Made by a program: the position numbers and the translations under genes. This document shows positions 18,746-27,970 of a DNA stretch of 64,000 nt, piece by piece (within the stretch, counting starts at the first letter, position 1; each line of letters begins with the position of its first letter). This stretch comes from JBBRHQ01 sp963840235 (GTDB lineage Bacteria; Actinomycetota; Thermoleophilia; Solirubrobacterales; 70-9), in assembly GCA_963840235.1 (NCBI GenBank), contig CAWIYC010000007.1:14620-78619 (forward strand), written 5' to 3'. The notes beneath the pieces were generated by a model. It had not been told where the DNA came from and did no database searches. It worked only from the letters and a program-made list of their open reading frames with translations.

Positions 18746-19633
18746 TCAGGGGCACGGCGGGAAGGGGTTGGGGTGGTTGCCGGCACCGCAGTTGCCGCTC
18801 CCCTGGTCGAGGTAGTTGCCGCCGGGATTGCGGCGCACGGTGTTTTCGAAGAAGCGGTTGTGGTCGGAATTGGGGTCGAGGTGGATCCCGTACTGGCCGT
18901 TGTCGCTGACCGTGTTGCCGGAGAACAACACCCCGTCCGAATTGTGGACGAAGATGCCGGTAGGCGTCCCCTCTCCGGCGGAAACGTTGCCGTGGACCTC
19001 GTTGTCCTTGAAGCGCAGGTCGCCGCCGGCGGAGTCCTCGACGATGATCCCGCGGTTGCTGCCGAAGGCCTCGTTGTCGTTGACCCGCAGGACCCCGCCC
19101 CCGGTCGAGTGGATCCCGCCGATATAGACGGCCGAGTCGCTGAAGCCGCGACCGCGATTGCCGATCACGTCGATCTGCTTGCTGCCGAAGATGTTGATCC
19201 CGTATTCGGCGTCGCAGGTGTCGCGGACGGAGAGATCCACTGCCCGGCCGCTGGCGATGCCGCTGAAGTCGACCTCCGAGGGGAAGTCCCCGTGTCCCTC
19301 ATCGGCGCCGACCACGGCCAGGTGGCGGAGAACGACGCCGGCGACGCGAACGAGAATCGTCGCCCGGGTGTCGCAGGCGCCGTCAAGCAGCGGCCGCGGC
19401 TCGCCCTTCGCCCCCAGGAGGCGAACGCCGTTGTTGATCGCGAAGGTGCCCCGGTAGTGGCCACGGTGGACGACCAGGGTGTCGCCGTCACCGGCAGCAG
19501 CGAGCTTCGACTGCAACTGACCGGGGTGTACCTGGACCACCTGGCCGCGGGCAGAGGCACCCGGCGCGATCAGCAGCGCGGCTGCGAGGATCGCGGTCGC
19601 CAGCAGGCCTGCGAGCGTCTCCCTGGCACGCAT
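18746..19633 (-). CDS. Secreted right-handed beta-helix repeat protein
   Basis: The 295 residues from ATG 19633 start with a signal peptide (RARETLAGLLATAILAAALL, then ASA cleavage-like site). The body has parallel beta-helix repeats of the type NRGIIVEDSAGGDLRFKDN, GIFVHNSDGVLFSGNTVS and YGIHLDPNSDHNRFFENTV, about 22-24 residues per coil (NosD/Pbl-like). Such proteins often bind or cleave polysaccharide, but no catalytic signature can be named. The C-terminus has two cysteines (GNCGAGNHPNPFPPCP), possibly a disulfide cap. An in-frame ATG at 19693 would overlap the divergent GNAT gene and precede the signal peptide, so it is less likely. Confidence 0.8.
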   Translation of the reverse strand: MRARETLAGLLATAILAAALLIAPGASARGQVVQVHPGQLQSKLAAAGDGDTLVVHRGHYRGTFAINNGVRLLGAKGEPRPLLDGACDTRATILVRVAGVVLRHLAVVGADEGHGDFPSEVDFSGIASGRAVDLSVRDTCDAEYGINIFGSKQIDVIGNRGRGFSDSAVYIGGIHSTGGGVLRVNDNEAFGSNRGIIVEDSAGGDLRFKDNEVHGNVSAGEGTPTGIFVHNSDGVLFSGNTVSDNGQYGIHLDPNSDHNRFFENTVRRNPGGNYLDQGSGNCGAGNHPNPFPPCP

Positions 19634-19661
19634 TGACAAACAGGGTAATACGGTTGTGGCG

Positions 19662-20117
19662 ATGGCGCACGAATTCCGGGTCGAGCCGATCACCGCGGAG
19701 CAGTACGAGACCCTGCTGCCGATGATCGAGGCCTACCAGCGCTTCTACGAGGTCGAGAACTTCGATGTTGAGCGCAACCGGGCCTTCTTCGCCCGCTTCA
19801 TCGGCCCCAGCGAGGACGGTCTCCTGCTCGGCGCCTGGGATGGCGGGGGGCTGGTCGGCTACGCCTGCCTGTATTGGTTCTTCAGCTCGACCCAGGCGGC
19901 CGAGACGGTGCTGATGAACGACCTCTTCGTCGATCCGTCGAGGCGCGGGGGCGGTATCGGCCGCGCCCTGATCGACGCCAGCCTCGAGGTGGCCCGCGAG
20001 CGTGGGGCGCGGCATCTGGAGTGGAACACCGCCCCTGACAACCACAGCGCCCAGCGCCTCTACGACTCGACCGGGGCCGAGCGCTCGACCTGGGTCAACT
20101 ACGAACTGGGCGCCTGA
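19662..20117 (+). CDS. GNAT-family N-acetyltransferase
   Basis: Acetyl-CoA-dependent acetyltransferase of 151 residues. Motif A, which binds the CoA pyrophosphate, reads LFVDPSRRGGGIGRALIDA (about residues 89-107), preceded by VLMNDL and followed by HLEWNTAPDNHSAQRLYDSTGA, the motif-B helix that closes GNAT domains. Similar proteins act on diamines, aminoglycosides or protein N-termini; the substrate is not determined. The start could also be GTG 19656, two codons earlier. The space to the divergent beta-helix gene is only 28 bases. Confidence 0.88.
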   Translation: MAHEFRVEPITAEQYETLLPMIEAYQRFYEVENFDVERNRAFFARFIGPSEDGLLLGAWDGGGLVGYACLYWFFSSTQAAETVLMNDLFVDPSRRGGGIGRALIDASLEVARERGARHLEWNTAPDNHSAQRLYDSTGAERSTWVNYELGA

Positions 20118-20123
20118 GCCCCT

Positions 20124-21017
20124 TCAGGCCAGGGTGCGGGCGAGGAACTCGCGCTCCCGCTCGACCGCCCACTCGAAGTCGGGGCCGCGGTAGATGTCGA
20201 AGTGGCGCCCTCCGAAGCTCAGCAGCTCGCCCCGGGGCGCCTTCTCCGCAGCCCTCCGCGCCGGGGCCGGCGGGGTGATCGTGTCGGCGTCGCCAACTAT
20301 CACCAGCAGCGGGCAGCGGACACGCCCGGCCTCGCGGCCCGGGCTGTAGATGCCGAACCGAAGCAGGATCCGGGCCGGGACGGCGTTGTCGAATTCGAAG
20401 CCCTCCGGATACATCCCGGGATAGGCGGTGGCGGCAGCGTCGCTGGTCATCGCCGCCAGCGTCCCCGGCAGGCCGACGATCGGCATCCGGTGCACCCGCC
20501 CCAACAGCGCGCCGAGCCGGTCGCGGAGGGCGGCGAGCGTCATCTTCGCCAGCCGCGCGGGCCCCGATTCCCTCAGGGTCGCCGGCCCGCTGGTGTGCGG
20601 GACCTGGGAGACGACCGCCGCGATGCGGTCGTCGTGGGCGGCAACCCAGATCACGTGGCCTCCACTGAGGGACGAGCCCCAGAGCGCGATCCGCTCGGGA
20701 TCGACGCCTTCCAGCCCGCGGGCACAGGCGACGGCGGCCTGCCAGTCCCGGTGCTGGCGGCGGATGTCGATCAGCTGCCGGGGCTCGCCGGTGGAGGTGC
20801 CGAAGTGGCGGTAGTCGAAGACCAGCGCCGCGAACCCGGCGGCGGCGAAGCGCTCGGCGAAAGCGTCGAGGCGCCCCTCCTTGCAGGCGCCGAAGCCGGG
20901 GGCCATGACCACGCACGGCGCCTTCCCCTCCCCTTCGGCCGGATAGAGCCAACCGGTGCAGCGGCCGTCCCCCGAGTCGAAGGCGATGTCCTCCCGTCGG
21001 GCCACCGGCTCAGTCAA
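20124..21017 (-). CDS. Alpha/beta hydrolase
   Basis: A 297-residue serine hydrolase of the alpha/beta fold. Oxyanion region VVMAPGFGACKEG is near residue 37, nucleophile elbow GSSLSGG near 115, a likely catalytic aspartate is in IVGDADTITPP near 240, and a histidine is in GGRHFDIYRG near 270. The closest architecture is the dienelactone-hydrolase/YcjY-like group (FDYRHFGTSTGEPRQ). The substrate is unknown. It ends seven bases from the GNAT stop (convergent) and follows the M23 gene with no gap, suggesting co-transcription with it. Confidence 0.85.
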   Translation of the reverse strand: MTEPVARREDIAFDSGDGRCTGWLYPAEGEGKAPCVVMAPGFGACKEGRLDAFAERFAAAGFAALVFDYRHFGTSTGEPRQLIDIRRQHRDWQAAVACARGLEGVDPERIALWGSSLSGGHVIWVAAHDDRIAAVVSQVPHTSGPATLRESGPARLAKMTLAALRDRLGALLGRVHRMPIVGLPGTLAAMTSDAAATAYPGMYPEGFEFDNAVPARILLRFGIYSPGREAGRVRCPLLVIVGDADTITPPAPARRAAEKAPRGELLSFGGRHFDIYRGPDFEWAVEREREFLARTLA

Positions 21018-21872
21018 TCAGCTGAACCGATCCCAGCGCCGCAGCGAGGGCTGCGGGTCCACCGGGACGCCCCTGACCCGGATCTCGAAGTGGAGGTGGC
21101 AGCCGATCGTGATCGCATTGCCGGTCTTCCCCACCGACCCGACCCGCTGGCCGGTGAGGACGCGTCCGCCGCGGCGAAGCGGCGAAGGCCGCGGCATGTG
21201 CGCATAGAAGTAGCTGCGGTGCTCGCCGCGGCCATGGATGAGGACGTGGTTGCCGTAGAGCACCGGGTCATAGCCGCTCCGCAGCACCCGTCCGCCCCGG
21301 GCCGCGAGCAATGGCGTCCCGCAGGCGGCGACCACATCGAAGCCCTCGTGTGTGCGCCCGCCCGAGCGCGGAGCTCCGAATCGCCCGATCGCCCCGCGCA
21401 CGCCGTGCGGGCCGCGGACCGGGAAGAGGTGCCCGTGGAAGGCAAAGCCGGCGGCTCGCTTGAGGTTGTGCCCGCGGCGCCCGATCAGCACCCGGTAGCG
21501 GCCGTCCGGTGCCTCGGCCCCGCTTCGGGTCCTGCCCGCCCAGAGCAGTCGGTGGTGCCCCGGCTTCGCCCCCTGCAGGACGAAGCCCCGCGCCACCCTG
21601 CCGCTGCCGCGTTCGACGATCCGCACCCCGACGTCCACCGCCCGGTCGGCGGTGAAACCGAACCGGATCCACACGGGCTCACCCGCGAAGTAGGCATGAT
21701 GGGGCCGCGCCGACCCGCCGATGAGATGAAAGTGAGGAGCCCCTGCCTCAGCCGCGGGTGCGCTCGACGCCATCAACCAGATACCCGATCCCACCGCAGC
21801 CAAGGCGATGCGGACGCGAGAGCGACGGCGTGTCCATCGTGTATTCCTCACGCCGACGCGGAAGCGGAGCAA
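21018..21872 (-). CDS. Secreted M23-family metallopeptidase
   Basis: Zinc endopeptidase (LytM/lysostaphin type) or its inactive amidase activator. An N-terminal signal segment (about residues 22-40) leads into an Ig-like stretch with GRTRSGAEAPDGRYRVLIG. The C-terminal M23 domain is at about 175-280. Metal-ligand motifs are present: HEGFD (the H-x3-D of the first motif) and HLHFE (H-x-H of the last), with YAHM as the catalytic histidine region. All usual ligands are visible, so it is probably active against peptidoglycan. The hydrolase gene begins at its stop codon. Confidence 0.88.
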   Translation of the reverse strand: MLRFRVGVRNTRWTRRRSRVRIALAAVGSGIWLMASSAPAAEAGAPHFHLIGGSARPHHAYFAGEPVWIRFGFTADRAVDVGVRIVERGSGRVARGFVLQGAKPGHHRLLWAGRTRSGAEAPDGRYRVLIGRRGHNLKRAAGFAFHGHLFPVRGPHGVRGAIGRFGAPRSGGRTHEGFDVVAACGTPLLAARGGRVLRSGYDPVLYGNHVLIHGRGEHRSYFYAHMPRPSPLRRGGRVLTGQRVGSVGKTGNAITIGCHLHFEIRVRGVPVDPQPSLRRWDRFS

Positions 21873-21885
21873 TCGCCGCGATTAT

Positions 21886-22470
<585 letters not shown>

Positions 22471-22529
22471 CGGTGGGCGAGTGTATAGAAGGCCGTCGGC
22501 GGCCTTTCCGATCAATAGACTCCGCCCTC
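22471..22529. promoter_or_regulatory. Divergent clpP / oxidoreductase control region with palindrome
   Basis: Fifty-nine bases separate the clpP ATG from the oxidoreductase GTG. TGTATAGA at 22482-22489 can serve as a -10 on both strands (TATACA toward clpP, ten bases from its ATG; TATAGA toward the oxidoreductase). Beside it, 22489-22506 is a perfect 7-base inverted repeat AAGGCCG-TCGG-CGGCCTT, placed in the clpP -10/-35 spacer like an operator. The binding protein is unknown. Confidence 0.45.
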
Positions 22530-24815
22530 GTGACCGAAGTCACGACCGCCCACGCGACCTGCCCCCTCTGCGAGGCGACCTGCGGCCTCGAGCTGACGCT
22601 CGACGGGGATGAGGTGACCGCGGTCCGCGGCGACGAGGCCGACGTCTTCAGCCATGGCTTCATCTGCCCCAAAGGGGCCAGCATCGCCGCGCTGGAGTCG
22701 GACCCGGACCGGATCCGCACGCCGCTGATCAAGCGCGACGACCGCTTCGAGGAGGCCAGCTGGGATGAGGCCTTCGCCGAGATCGACCGCCGCCTGCCGC
22801 CGATCCTCGAAGGGCACGGCCGCGACTCGATCGGCGTCTACGTCGGCAACCCCGCCGCCCACAACATGGCCGCCCTCTTCTACGGCAGAGTCCTGTACAA
22901 GGCGCTGGGGACCCGCAACATCTTCACCGCGACGACCGTGGACCAGATGCCGAAGCAGGTGGCCTGCGCCCACATGTTCGGGGGTGCCCTCAGCGTCCCG
23001 ATCCCCGACATCGACCGCACCGGGCACCTGATCATCCTCGGCGCCAACCCGCTGGCCTCCAACGGAAGCCTGATGACAGCGCCCGACATGCGCGGGCGCC
23101 TGCGCCGCATCCGCGCGCGCGGCGGAAAGATCGTCGTCATCGACCCGCGCCGCAGCCGCACCGCCGAGGAGGCAGACGAGCACCACTTCATCCGCCCCGG
23201 AACGGACGCGCTGCTGTTGTTGGCGATGGCCAACGTCCTCTTCGCCGAGGACCTGGTCGAGGTCGGGGCCCTGGCCGAGCACCTCAACGGGCTCGAGCAG
23301 GTGCGGACGGCCGCCGCGCCCTTCACCCCCGGGGCCGTCGAGGGACCGACCGGGATCCCGGCCGAGGAGATCACCCGCATGGCCCGCGAGCTGGCGGCCG
23401 CTGAGCGCGCCGCCGTCTACGGACGGATCGGCACCTGCACCCAGGAGTTCGGGACCCTCGCCAGCTGGCTCGTCGACGTCCTCAACGTCCTCACCGGCAA
23501 CCTCGACCGAGAGGGCGGCGCGATGTTCACCGAGGCGGCGGCCGGCCAGACGAACTCCAGCGGCGAGCCCGGGCGCGGCCGGGGCTTCCTGCCCGGACGC
23601 TGGGCCAGCCGCGTGCGCGGGCTGCCCGAGGCATTCGGCGAGCTTCCCGTCGCCTGCCTCGCCGAGGAGATCGACACCCCGGGCGAGGGCCAGATCCGGG
23701 CGCTGCTGACGATGGCGGGCAACCCGGCCCTCTCGACGCCCGACTCGGGGCGCCTCGACCGGGCACTGGGCTCGCTCGAATTCATGGTCTGCCTCGACGT
23801 CTACGTCAACGAGACCACCCACCACGCCGACGTCATCCTCCCCGGGCCCTCCCCCCTGCGCCGACCCCACTACGACGTCGCCCTCTACCAGCTGGCGATC
23901 CGCAACGTCGCCAACTACTCGCCACCGGTGCTGGCGCCCGACCCCGCCCTCCCCGACGAGTGGCGGGCGATCCTGCGCCTGACCGGGATCGTCACCGGCC
24001 AGGGACCCGACGCCGATGCCGACGCGATCGACGATTTCGTCGCCGCCGAGGCGGTCAGGCGTGAGGTCGGGGTGCCGGGATCACGGCTGGCCGGCCGCGA
24101 CCCGGGCGAGCTGCTCGAGGCACTCGAGCCGCGCACCGGGCCCGAGCGCCTGCTCGACCTGCTGCTCCGTGCCGGCCCCTACGGCGACCGCTTCGGCGAG
24201 GACCCCGAAGGGCTGACCCTGGCGCGGCTGGAGGAGTCACCCCACGGCGTCGACCTCGGCCCGATGAAGCCGCGCCTGCCCGGCTCGCTGCGGACCGCCA
24301 GCGGCAGGATCGAGATGGCGCCGGAGGCGATCCTCGCCGACCTGCCCCGGCTCGAGGAAGCACTCGGACGCTCGGCCAACGGTCAAATGGTCCTTGTCGG
24401 CAGGCGCAACCTGCGCTCCAACAACTCCTGGATGCACAACATTCCGCGGCTGGTCAGCGGCCCGCCGCAGTGCACGGCCCACGTCCACCCCGGCGACGCC
24501 GAGCGCCTCGGCCTCGTCGACGGCGAGTCCGCCCGGGTCCGCTCGGAGGCGGGCTCGATCGAGATCGAGGTGGAGGTCACAGACGCTGTCATGCCCGGCG
24601 TCGTCAGCATCCCCCACGGCTGGGGCCACGACGGCAAGGGGGTCGAGCTGAGCGTCGCCCGCGAGCATGCCGGCTCCAACAGCAACGTCCTCGCCCGCTC
24701 GGATCTGGTCGACGCGCTCTCGGGCAACGCTGTCCTCAACGGGATCCCGATCGAGCTCACCCCTGCGATGGACTCGAAGCCAAGCGCCGGCGAGGCCCTG
24801 TCCGGCCAGGCGTAG
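22530..24815 (+). CDS. Molybdopterin-dependent oxidoreductase (formate dehydrogenase-like)
   Basis: A 761-residue protein starting at GTG 22530. An N-terminal [4Fe-4S] site uses CPLCEATCGLEL and the later FICPKG. Bis-MGD-binding domains follow: RTPLIKRDDRFEEASWDEAF, GANPLASNGSLMTAPDM, IDPRRSRTAEEADEHHFIRPGTDALLLLAM. The C-terminal cap has RNLRSNNSWMHNIPRL and VSIPHGWGHDG. No selenocysteine (in-frame TGA) is present. The family oxidises or reduces formate, nitrate or other small substrates. No partner iron-sulfur, membrane or chaperone subunit lies nearby, so it may be a soluble stand-alone enzyme. Shared divergent control with clpP is notable. Confidence 0.9.
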   Translation: MTEVTTAHATCPLCEATCGLELTLDGDEVTAVRGDEADVFSHGFICPKGASIAALESDPDRIRTPLIKRDDRFEEASWDEAFAEIDRRLPPILEGHGRDSIGVYVGNPAAHNMAALFYGRVLYKALGTRNIFTATTVDQMPKQVACAHMFGGALSVPIPDIDRTGHLIILGANPLASNGSLMTAPDMRGRLRRIRARGGKIVVIDPRRSRTAEEADEHHFIRPGTDALLLLAMANVLFAEDLVEVGALAEHLNGLEQVRTAAAPFTPGAVEGPTGIPAEEITRMARELAAAERAAVYGRIGTCTQEFGTLASWLVDVLNVLTGNLDREGGAMFTEAAAGQTNSSGEPGRGRGFLPGRWASRVRGLPEAFGELPVACLAEEIDTPGEGQIRALLTMAGNPALSTPDSGRLDRALGSLEFMVCLDVYVNETTHHADVILPGPSPLRRPHYDVALYQLAIRNVANYSPPVLAPDPALPDEWRAILRLTGIVTGQGPDADADAIDDFVAAEAVRREVGVPGSRLAGRDPGELLEALEPRTGPERLLDLLLRAGPYGDRFGEDPEGLTLARLEESPHGVDLGPMKPRLPGSLRTASGRIEMAPEAILADLPRLEEALGRSANGQMVLVGRRNLRSNNSWMHNIPRLVSGPPQCTAHVHPGDAERLGLVDGESARVRSEAGSIEIEVEVTDAVMPGVVSIPHGWGHDGKGVELSVAREHAGSNSNVLARSDLVDALSGNAVLNGIPIELTPAMDSKPSAGEALSGQA

Positions 24816-24958
24816 CATCGACGGGCGGCGAACGTCCCCCATTTGGACGTTTCTCGCCCGTTGCCGAAACTCCGACCGGCACCGGCGCCCCGGAGCGCCA
24901 CCGGCGACGCCGGCGCCGGCTCCATGGGCGAGGCCCCGCGTCGGGCAGTCCTTGCGCC

Positions 24959-26338
24959 CTAGTCGCCGGGGGTCCAGAGCGAGCCGGCCCGCTCGCGCTC
25001 GTCCTCCGGGGTCCAGAGCTTCTCGCGCGCCTCGGCCTGGGCCACCGGGATCGGCTTGGCCGAGTCGACGATCACGTCGATCGCCTTGCGGGTGCGGAGG
25101 TCCTGGCTGACGAGGGCGTCCCGGCCCTCGCGACGGAGCCGCTCGAGCAGCTTCTCGGGGGTCGTGCGCTCGTGCTCGGCGGTGTGTGCGAGCGCCTCGA
25201 CCATCTCCTCGTCGGAGACCTCGATCCCCTCCGCCTCGACCACCGCCGCCAGAACCGCCTCCCGGCGCAGATCGCGCTCGACGTCGGGCTTCGACTCCTC
25301 GATGATCTGGTCCTGGGTGCGGCCCTGCATCTGCAGATAGGTGTTGGGGTCGATCCCCCGGCTCGCGAGCTGGCGCTCTACGCCCTGCCAGCGCTCGGCG
25401 GCGCGGGCGCTGACGATCTCATCCGGAATCTCGACGGTGGCGGTCTCGGCGGCAGCGTCTATCGCGGCCATGCGGAAGTCCTGCTCGATCCGCTCCCCGG
25501 CGGCGCCGGCGAGCTTCTCGGCGATGTCGGCGCGCAGCTCCTCGAGAGTGTCGAACTCGGAGGCATCGGAGACGAAGCCGTCGTCGAGGTCGGGGAGGAT
25601 CTTCTCCCGCACCTCCTTGACCTTGACCGCGAAGCTGGCCTCCTTGCCCGCCAGGTGCTCGGCCCGGTATTCGGAGGGGAAGATGACGTCCACCTGGTGG
25701 TCGCTGTCGGGCTCGGCGCCGGTGAGCTGCTCCTCGAAGCCCTCGATGAACTGCCCCCCTCCCAGCTCGAGCAGCTGGTCGTGGCCCTCGCCCCCCTCAA
25801 ACAGATCGCCGTCGATGGTCCCAGCGAAGTCGATCAGGAGGACATCGCCCTCAGCGGCCGCCCGCTCGACCGGCTCCAGCCGCGACATGCCCTCGCGCAT
25901 CCGCTCGAGCTCGCGGTCGATGATGTCTTCCGGCACCTCAGGGTCGGGCCTGCCAACCTCGACACCCTTGTAGGTGCCGAGCTTCGCCTTCGGGCGGACG
26001 GCGACTTCGAACTTGAAGCCGAGCGGCTGACCCTCTCCCTCCGGCGCCGAGGTGATTTCGATCTCGGGGTCGCCGACGGCGCTGACGCCGGAATCGAGCA
26101 CGGCCTGCTCGTACCACTCGGGCAGCGAGTCGCGAAGGGCCTGCTCGAAAACCGGGGCGAAGCCGAGCTGCTGAACCACCAGCGTCGGCGGCACCTTGCC
26201 CCGGCGGAATCCCGGCAGCCGCATCTCCCGCCCGAGGGCCCGGGCGGCGCGCTGGACCCGGCGGTCGACGTCGGCCGCGGCGACCTCGGCCTCGACCCGC
26301 ACCCGCGAATCCTCCAACTCTGAGACGGTCGTCTCCAT
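24959..26338 (-). CDS. tig: Trigger factor
   Basis: Ribosome-bound chaperone and peptidyl-prolyl isomerase at the tunnel exit. The 459 residues include the N-terminal ribosome-docking motif LPGFRRGKVPPTLV near residue 38, a PPIase (FKBP-like) domain around 150-250 (DVLLIDFAGTIDGDLFEGGE), and a helical C-terminal chaperone domain with QMQGRTQDQIIEE. The acidic C-terminal tail is typical in actinobacteria. Trigger factor often lies beside clpP/clpX; here the oxidoreductase gene is inserted between it and clpP. Confidence 0.96.
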   Translation of the reverse strand: METTVSELEDSRVRVEAEVAAADVDRRVQRAARALGREMRLPGFRRGKVPPTLVVQQLGFAPVFEQALRDSLPEWYEQAVLDSGVSAVGDPEIEITSAPEGEGQPLGFKFEVAVRPKAKLGTYKGVEVGRPDPEVPEDIIDRELERMREGMSRLEPVERAAAEGDVLLIDFAGTIDGDLFEGGEGHDQLLELGGGQFIEGFEEQLTGAEPDSDHQVDVIFPSEYRAEHLAGKEASFAVKVKEVREKILPDLDDGFVSDASEFDTLEELRADIAEKLAGAAGERIEQDFRMAAIDAAAETATVEIPDEIVSARAAERWQGVERQLASRGIDPNTYLQMQGRTQDQIIEESKPDVERDLRREAVLAAVVEAEGIEVSDEEMVEALAHTAEHERTTPEKLLERLRREGRDALVSQDLRTRKAIDVIVDSAKPIPVAQAEAREKLWTPEDERERAGSLWTPGD

Positions 26339-26470
26339 CGGCGGGTGAATCTAGTGCAATCGGGGATCGGGGCTAACCGACGCGCCCCCGGGCCCCCCGC
26401 CAGAGCAGCGCCCCGAGGTCGACGATGAAGGCGACGGCCCGGCCCAGCGGCCCGGTGACGAGCCAGGCCC

Positions 26471-27970
26471 TCATTCCTCCGCGTACCCCAGCAGCGAGGC
26501 GTCGACGAGCCACTCGACCGGCGCCCGGTCGTCGGTGTAGACCACGCCGCCGCCGAGACGGGGCGCCAGCGACGATGCCGCCTCGGCCGCGGTCGCCCTC
26601 AGGTCCCGCGGCAGCTCCCTGAGATGGGCCCGCAGCCTCGCCGCTGAGATCGGCGCCTCGCTCGCCAACAGCAGTGTGTTGGTGGGCTCGATCGGGTCGC
26701 GGAGCACGGCCGGGAAGGCCGCCGCCATGGTCGCGCCGAGCACCTGCTCGAGATCGTCGTTTCCCTTCGGGTGGCCGACGTTGACGATCACGACCCCGCC
26801 GGGGGCGAGGCGGTCGCGGGCGAGGGCGAAGAACTCCCTCGTCGCCAGGTAGAAGGGTATGTAGGGCTGGCGGTAGGCGTCCACCATGATCGCTCCGTAG
26901 CCACCCCCGGAGCGCTCGAGCCAGGGGCGGGCGTCCTCGGCGAATGTCCTCATCCGCGGGTTGCGCAGGTCGAAGAAGCGGCGCCCGAGGTCGGTGAGCT
27001 CGGCGTCGATCTCGACCGCGTCCACTGCCGTGGCCGGGAAGAAGTGGCCGAAGGCGCGGGCGACGGTGCCGGCGGCGTTGCCGAGAATCGCGACCCGGCG
27101 CGGAGGCGCCGCTCCGGAGGCCGCCGGCAGGACCAGGTTCCCGTCCCAGTAGTCGCCGGTGAGATAGCTGCCCGGCCGGTAGAGCGAGTGGACAGCCTGC
27201 CCCTCGTTCAGCTCCAGCACCCGGTCGCCGTCTGGCTGCTCGACGACCCGCGCGTACTGCTGGGTCGTCTGCGCCTCGTAGAGGACGCGGCCGGTGTCGG
27301 CGGCCTTGATCGTCCCCTGGGGGATCGCGACCGCCGCGACCAGCAGGGCGGCCGGGGCCGCCGCGAAGCGCCAGCCGAGGCCGGCCGCCGCGACCAGTGC
27401 CAGGGCCAGGGCGAATGCGAGGAAGGTGCGCTGGGTGCCGGCGAAGGGGATCAGGACCAGGGCGGCGATCATCGTTCCGAACAGCGATCCCGCGGTCGAG
27501 ATCGCGTAGAGGCGGCCCGCGACCTCTCCCGAGCGCTCGAGATCGGCGACCGCCAGCCTGATCGCCCAGGGAGATGCGGCGCCGAGCAGGGTCACCGGGA
27601 CCGCGACCAGGACGAGGACGCCGAGCAGCGAACCGAGGAAGCCGCCGACCGAGACCGTCTCGAAGGCGTCGACGGAGAACCCGAGGAAGGGCTTCGCGGC
27701 GAACGGGACCAGCGCCATCAGCAGCGCCGCCCCGAGCACCAAGGCGCAGAGCCCCCGCAGGTGCGGGTGGCGGTCGGCGACGCGGCCGCCGAACCAGTAG
27801 CCGACCGAGAGGGCGACGAGGACGACCCCGATCGTGTTCGCCCAGACGATCGTCGAGGCGCCGAAGTAGGGCGCCAGCAGCCTCGCGGCGGCGATCTCGG
27901 CCCCGAGGCTGGCCATGCCGACGACGAAGACGAGGACCGGAAGGAGGCGCTCAGCCCCCTTCCCGCTCAT
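26471..27970 (-). CDS. Membrane-fused spermidine-synthase-like protein
   Basis: The 499 residues start at ATG 27970; the longer frame to 28147 shadows the ctaG-like gene. Residues 1-240 contain about seven to eight transmembrane helices starting RLLPVLVFVVGMASLGAEI. The C-terminal half resembles the SAM-binding fold of spermidine synthases (RRVAILGNAAGTVARAFGH, VDAVEIDAELTDLGRRFF, MVDAYRQPYIPFYLATREFF). The GGE-type active-site sequence is weak, so real polyamine synthesis is uncertain; fused forms are widespread and uncharacterised. It overlaps the ctaG-like gene by 20 bases. Confidence 0.8.
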   Translation of the reverse strand: MSGKGAERLLPVLVFVVGMASLGAEIAAARLLAPYFGASTIVWANTIGVVLVALSVGYWFGGRVADRHPHLRGLCALVLGAALLMALVPFAAKPFLGFSVDAFETVSVGGFLGSLLGVLVLVAVPVTLLGAASPWAIRLAVADLERSGEVAGRLYAISTAGSLFGTMIAALVLIPFAGTQRTFLAFALALALVAAAGLGWRFAAAPAALLVAAVAIPQGTIKAADTGRVLYEAQTTQQYARVVEQPDGDRVLELNEGQAVHSLYRPGSYLTGDYWDGNLVLPAASGAAPPRRVAILGNAAGTVARAFGHFFPATAVDAVEIDAELTDLGRRFFDLRNPRMRTFAEDARPWLERSGGGYGAIMVDAYRQPYIPFYLATREFFALARDRLAPGGVVIVNVGHPKGNDDLEQVLGATMAAAFPAVLRDPIEPTNTLLLASEAPISAARLRAHLRELPRDLRATAAEAASSLAPRLGGGVVYTDDRAPVEWLVDASLLGYAEE

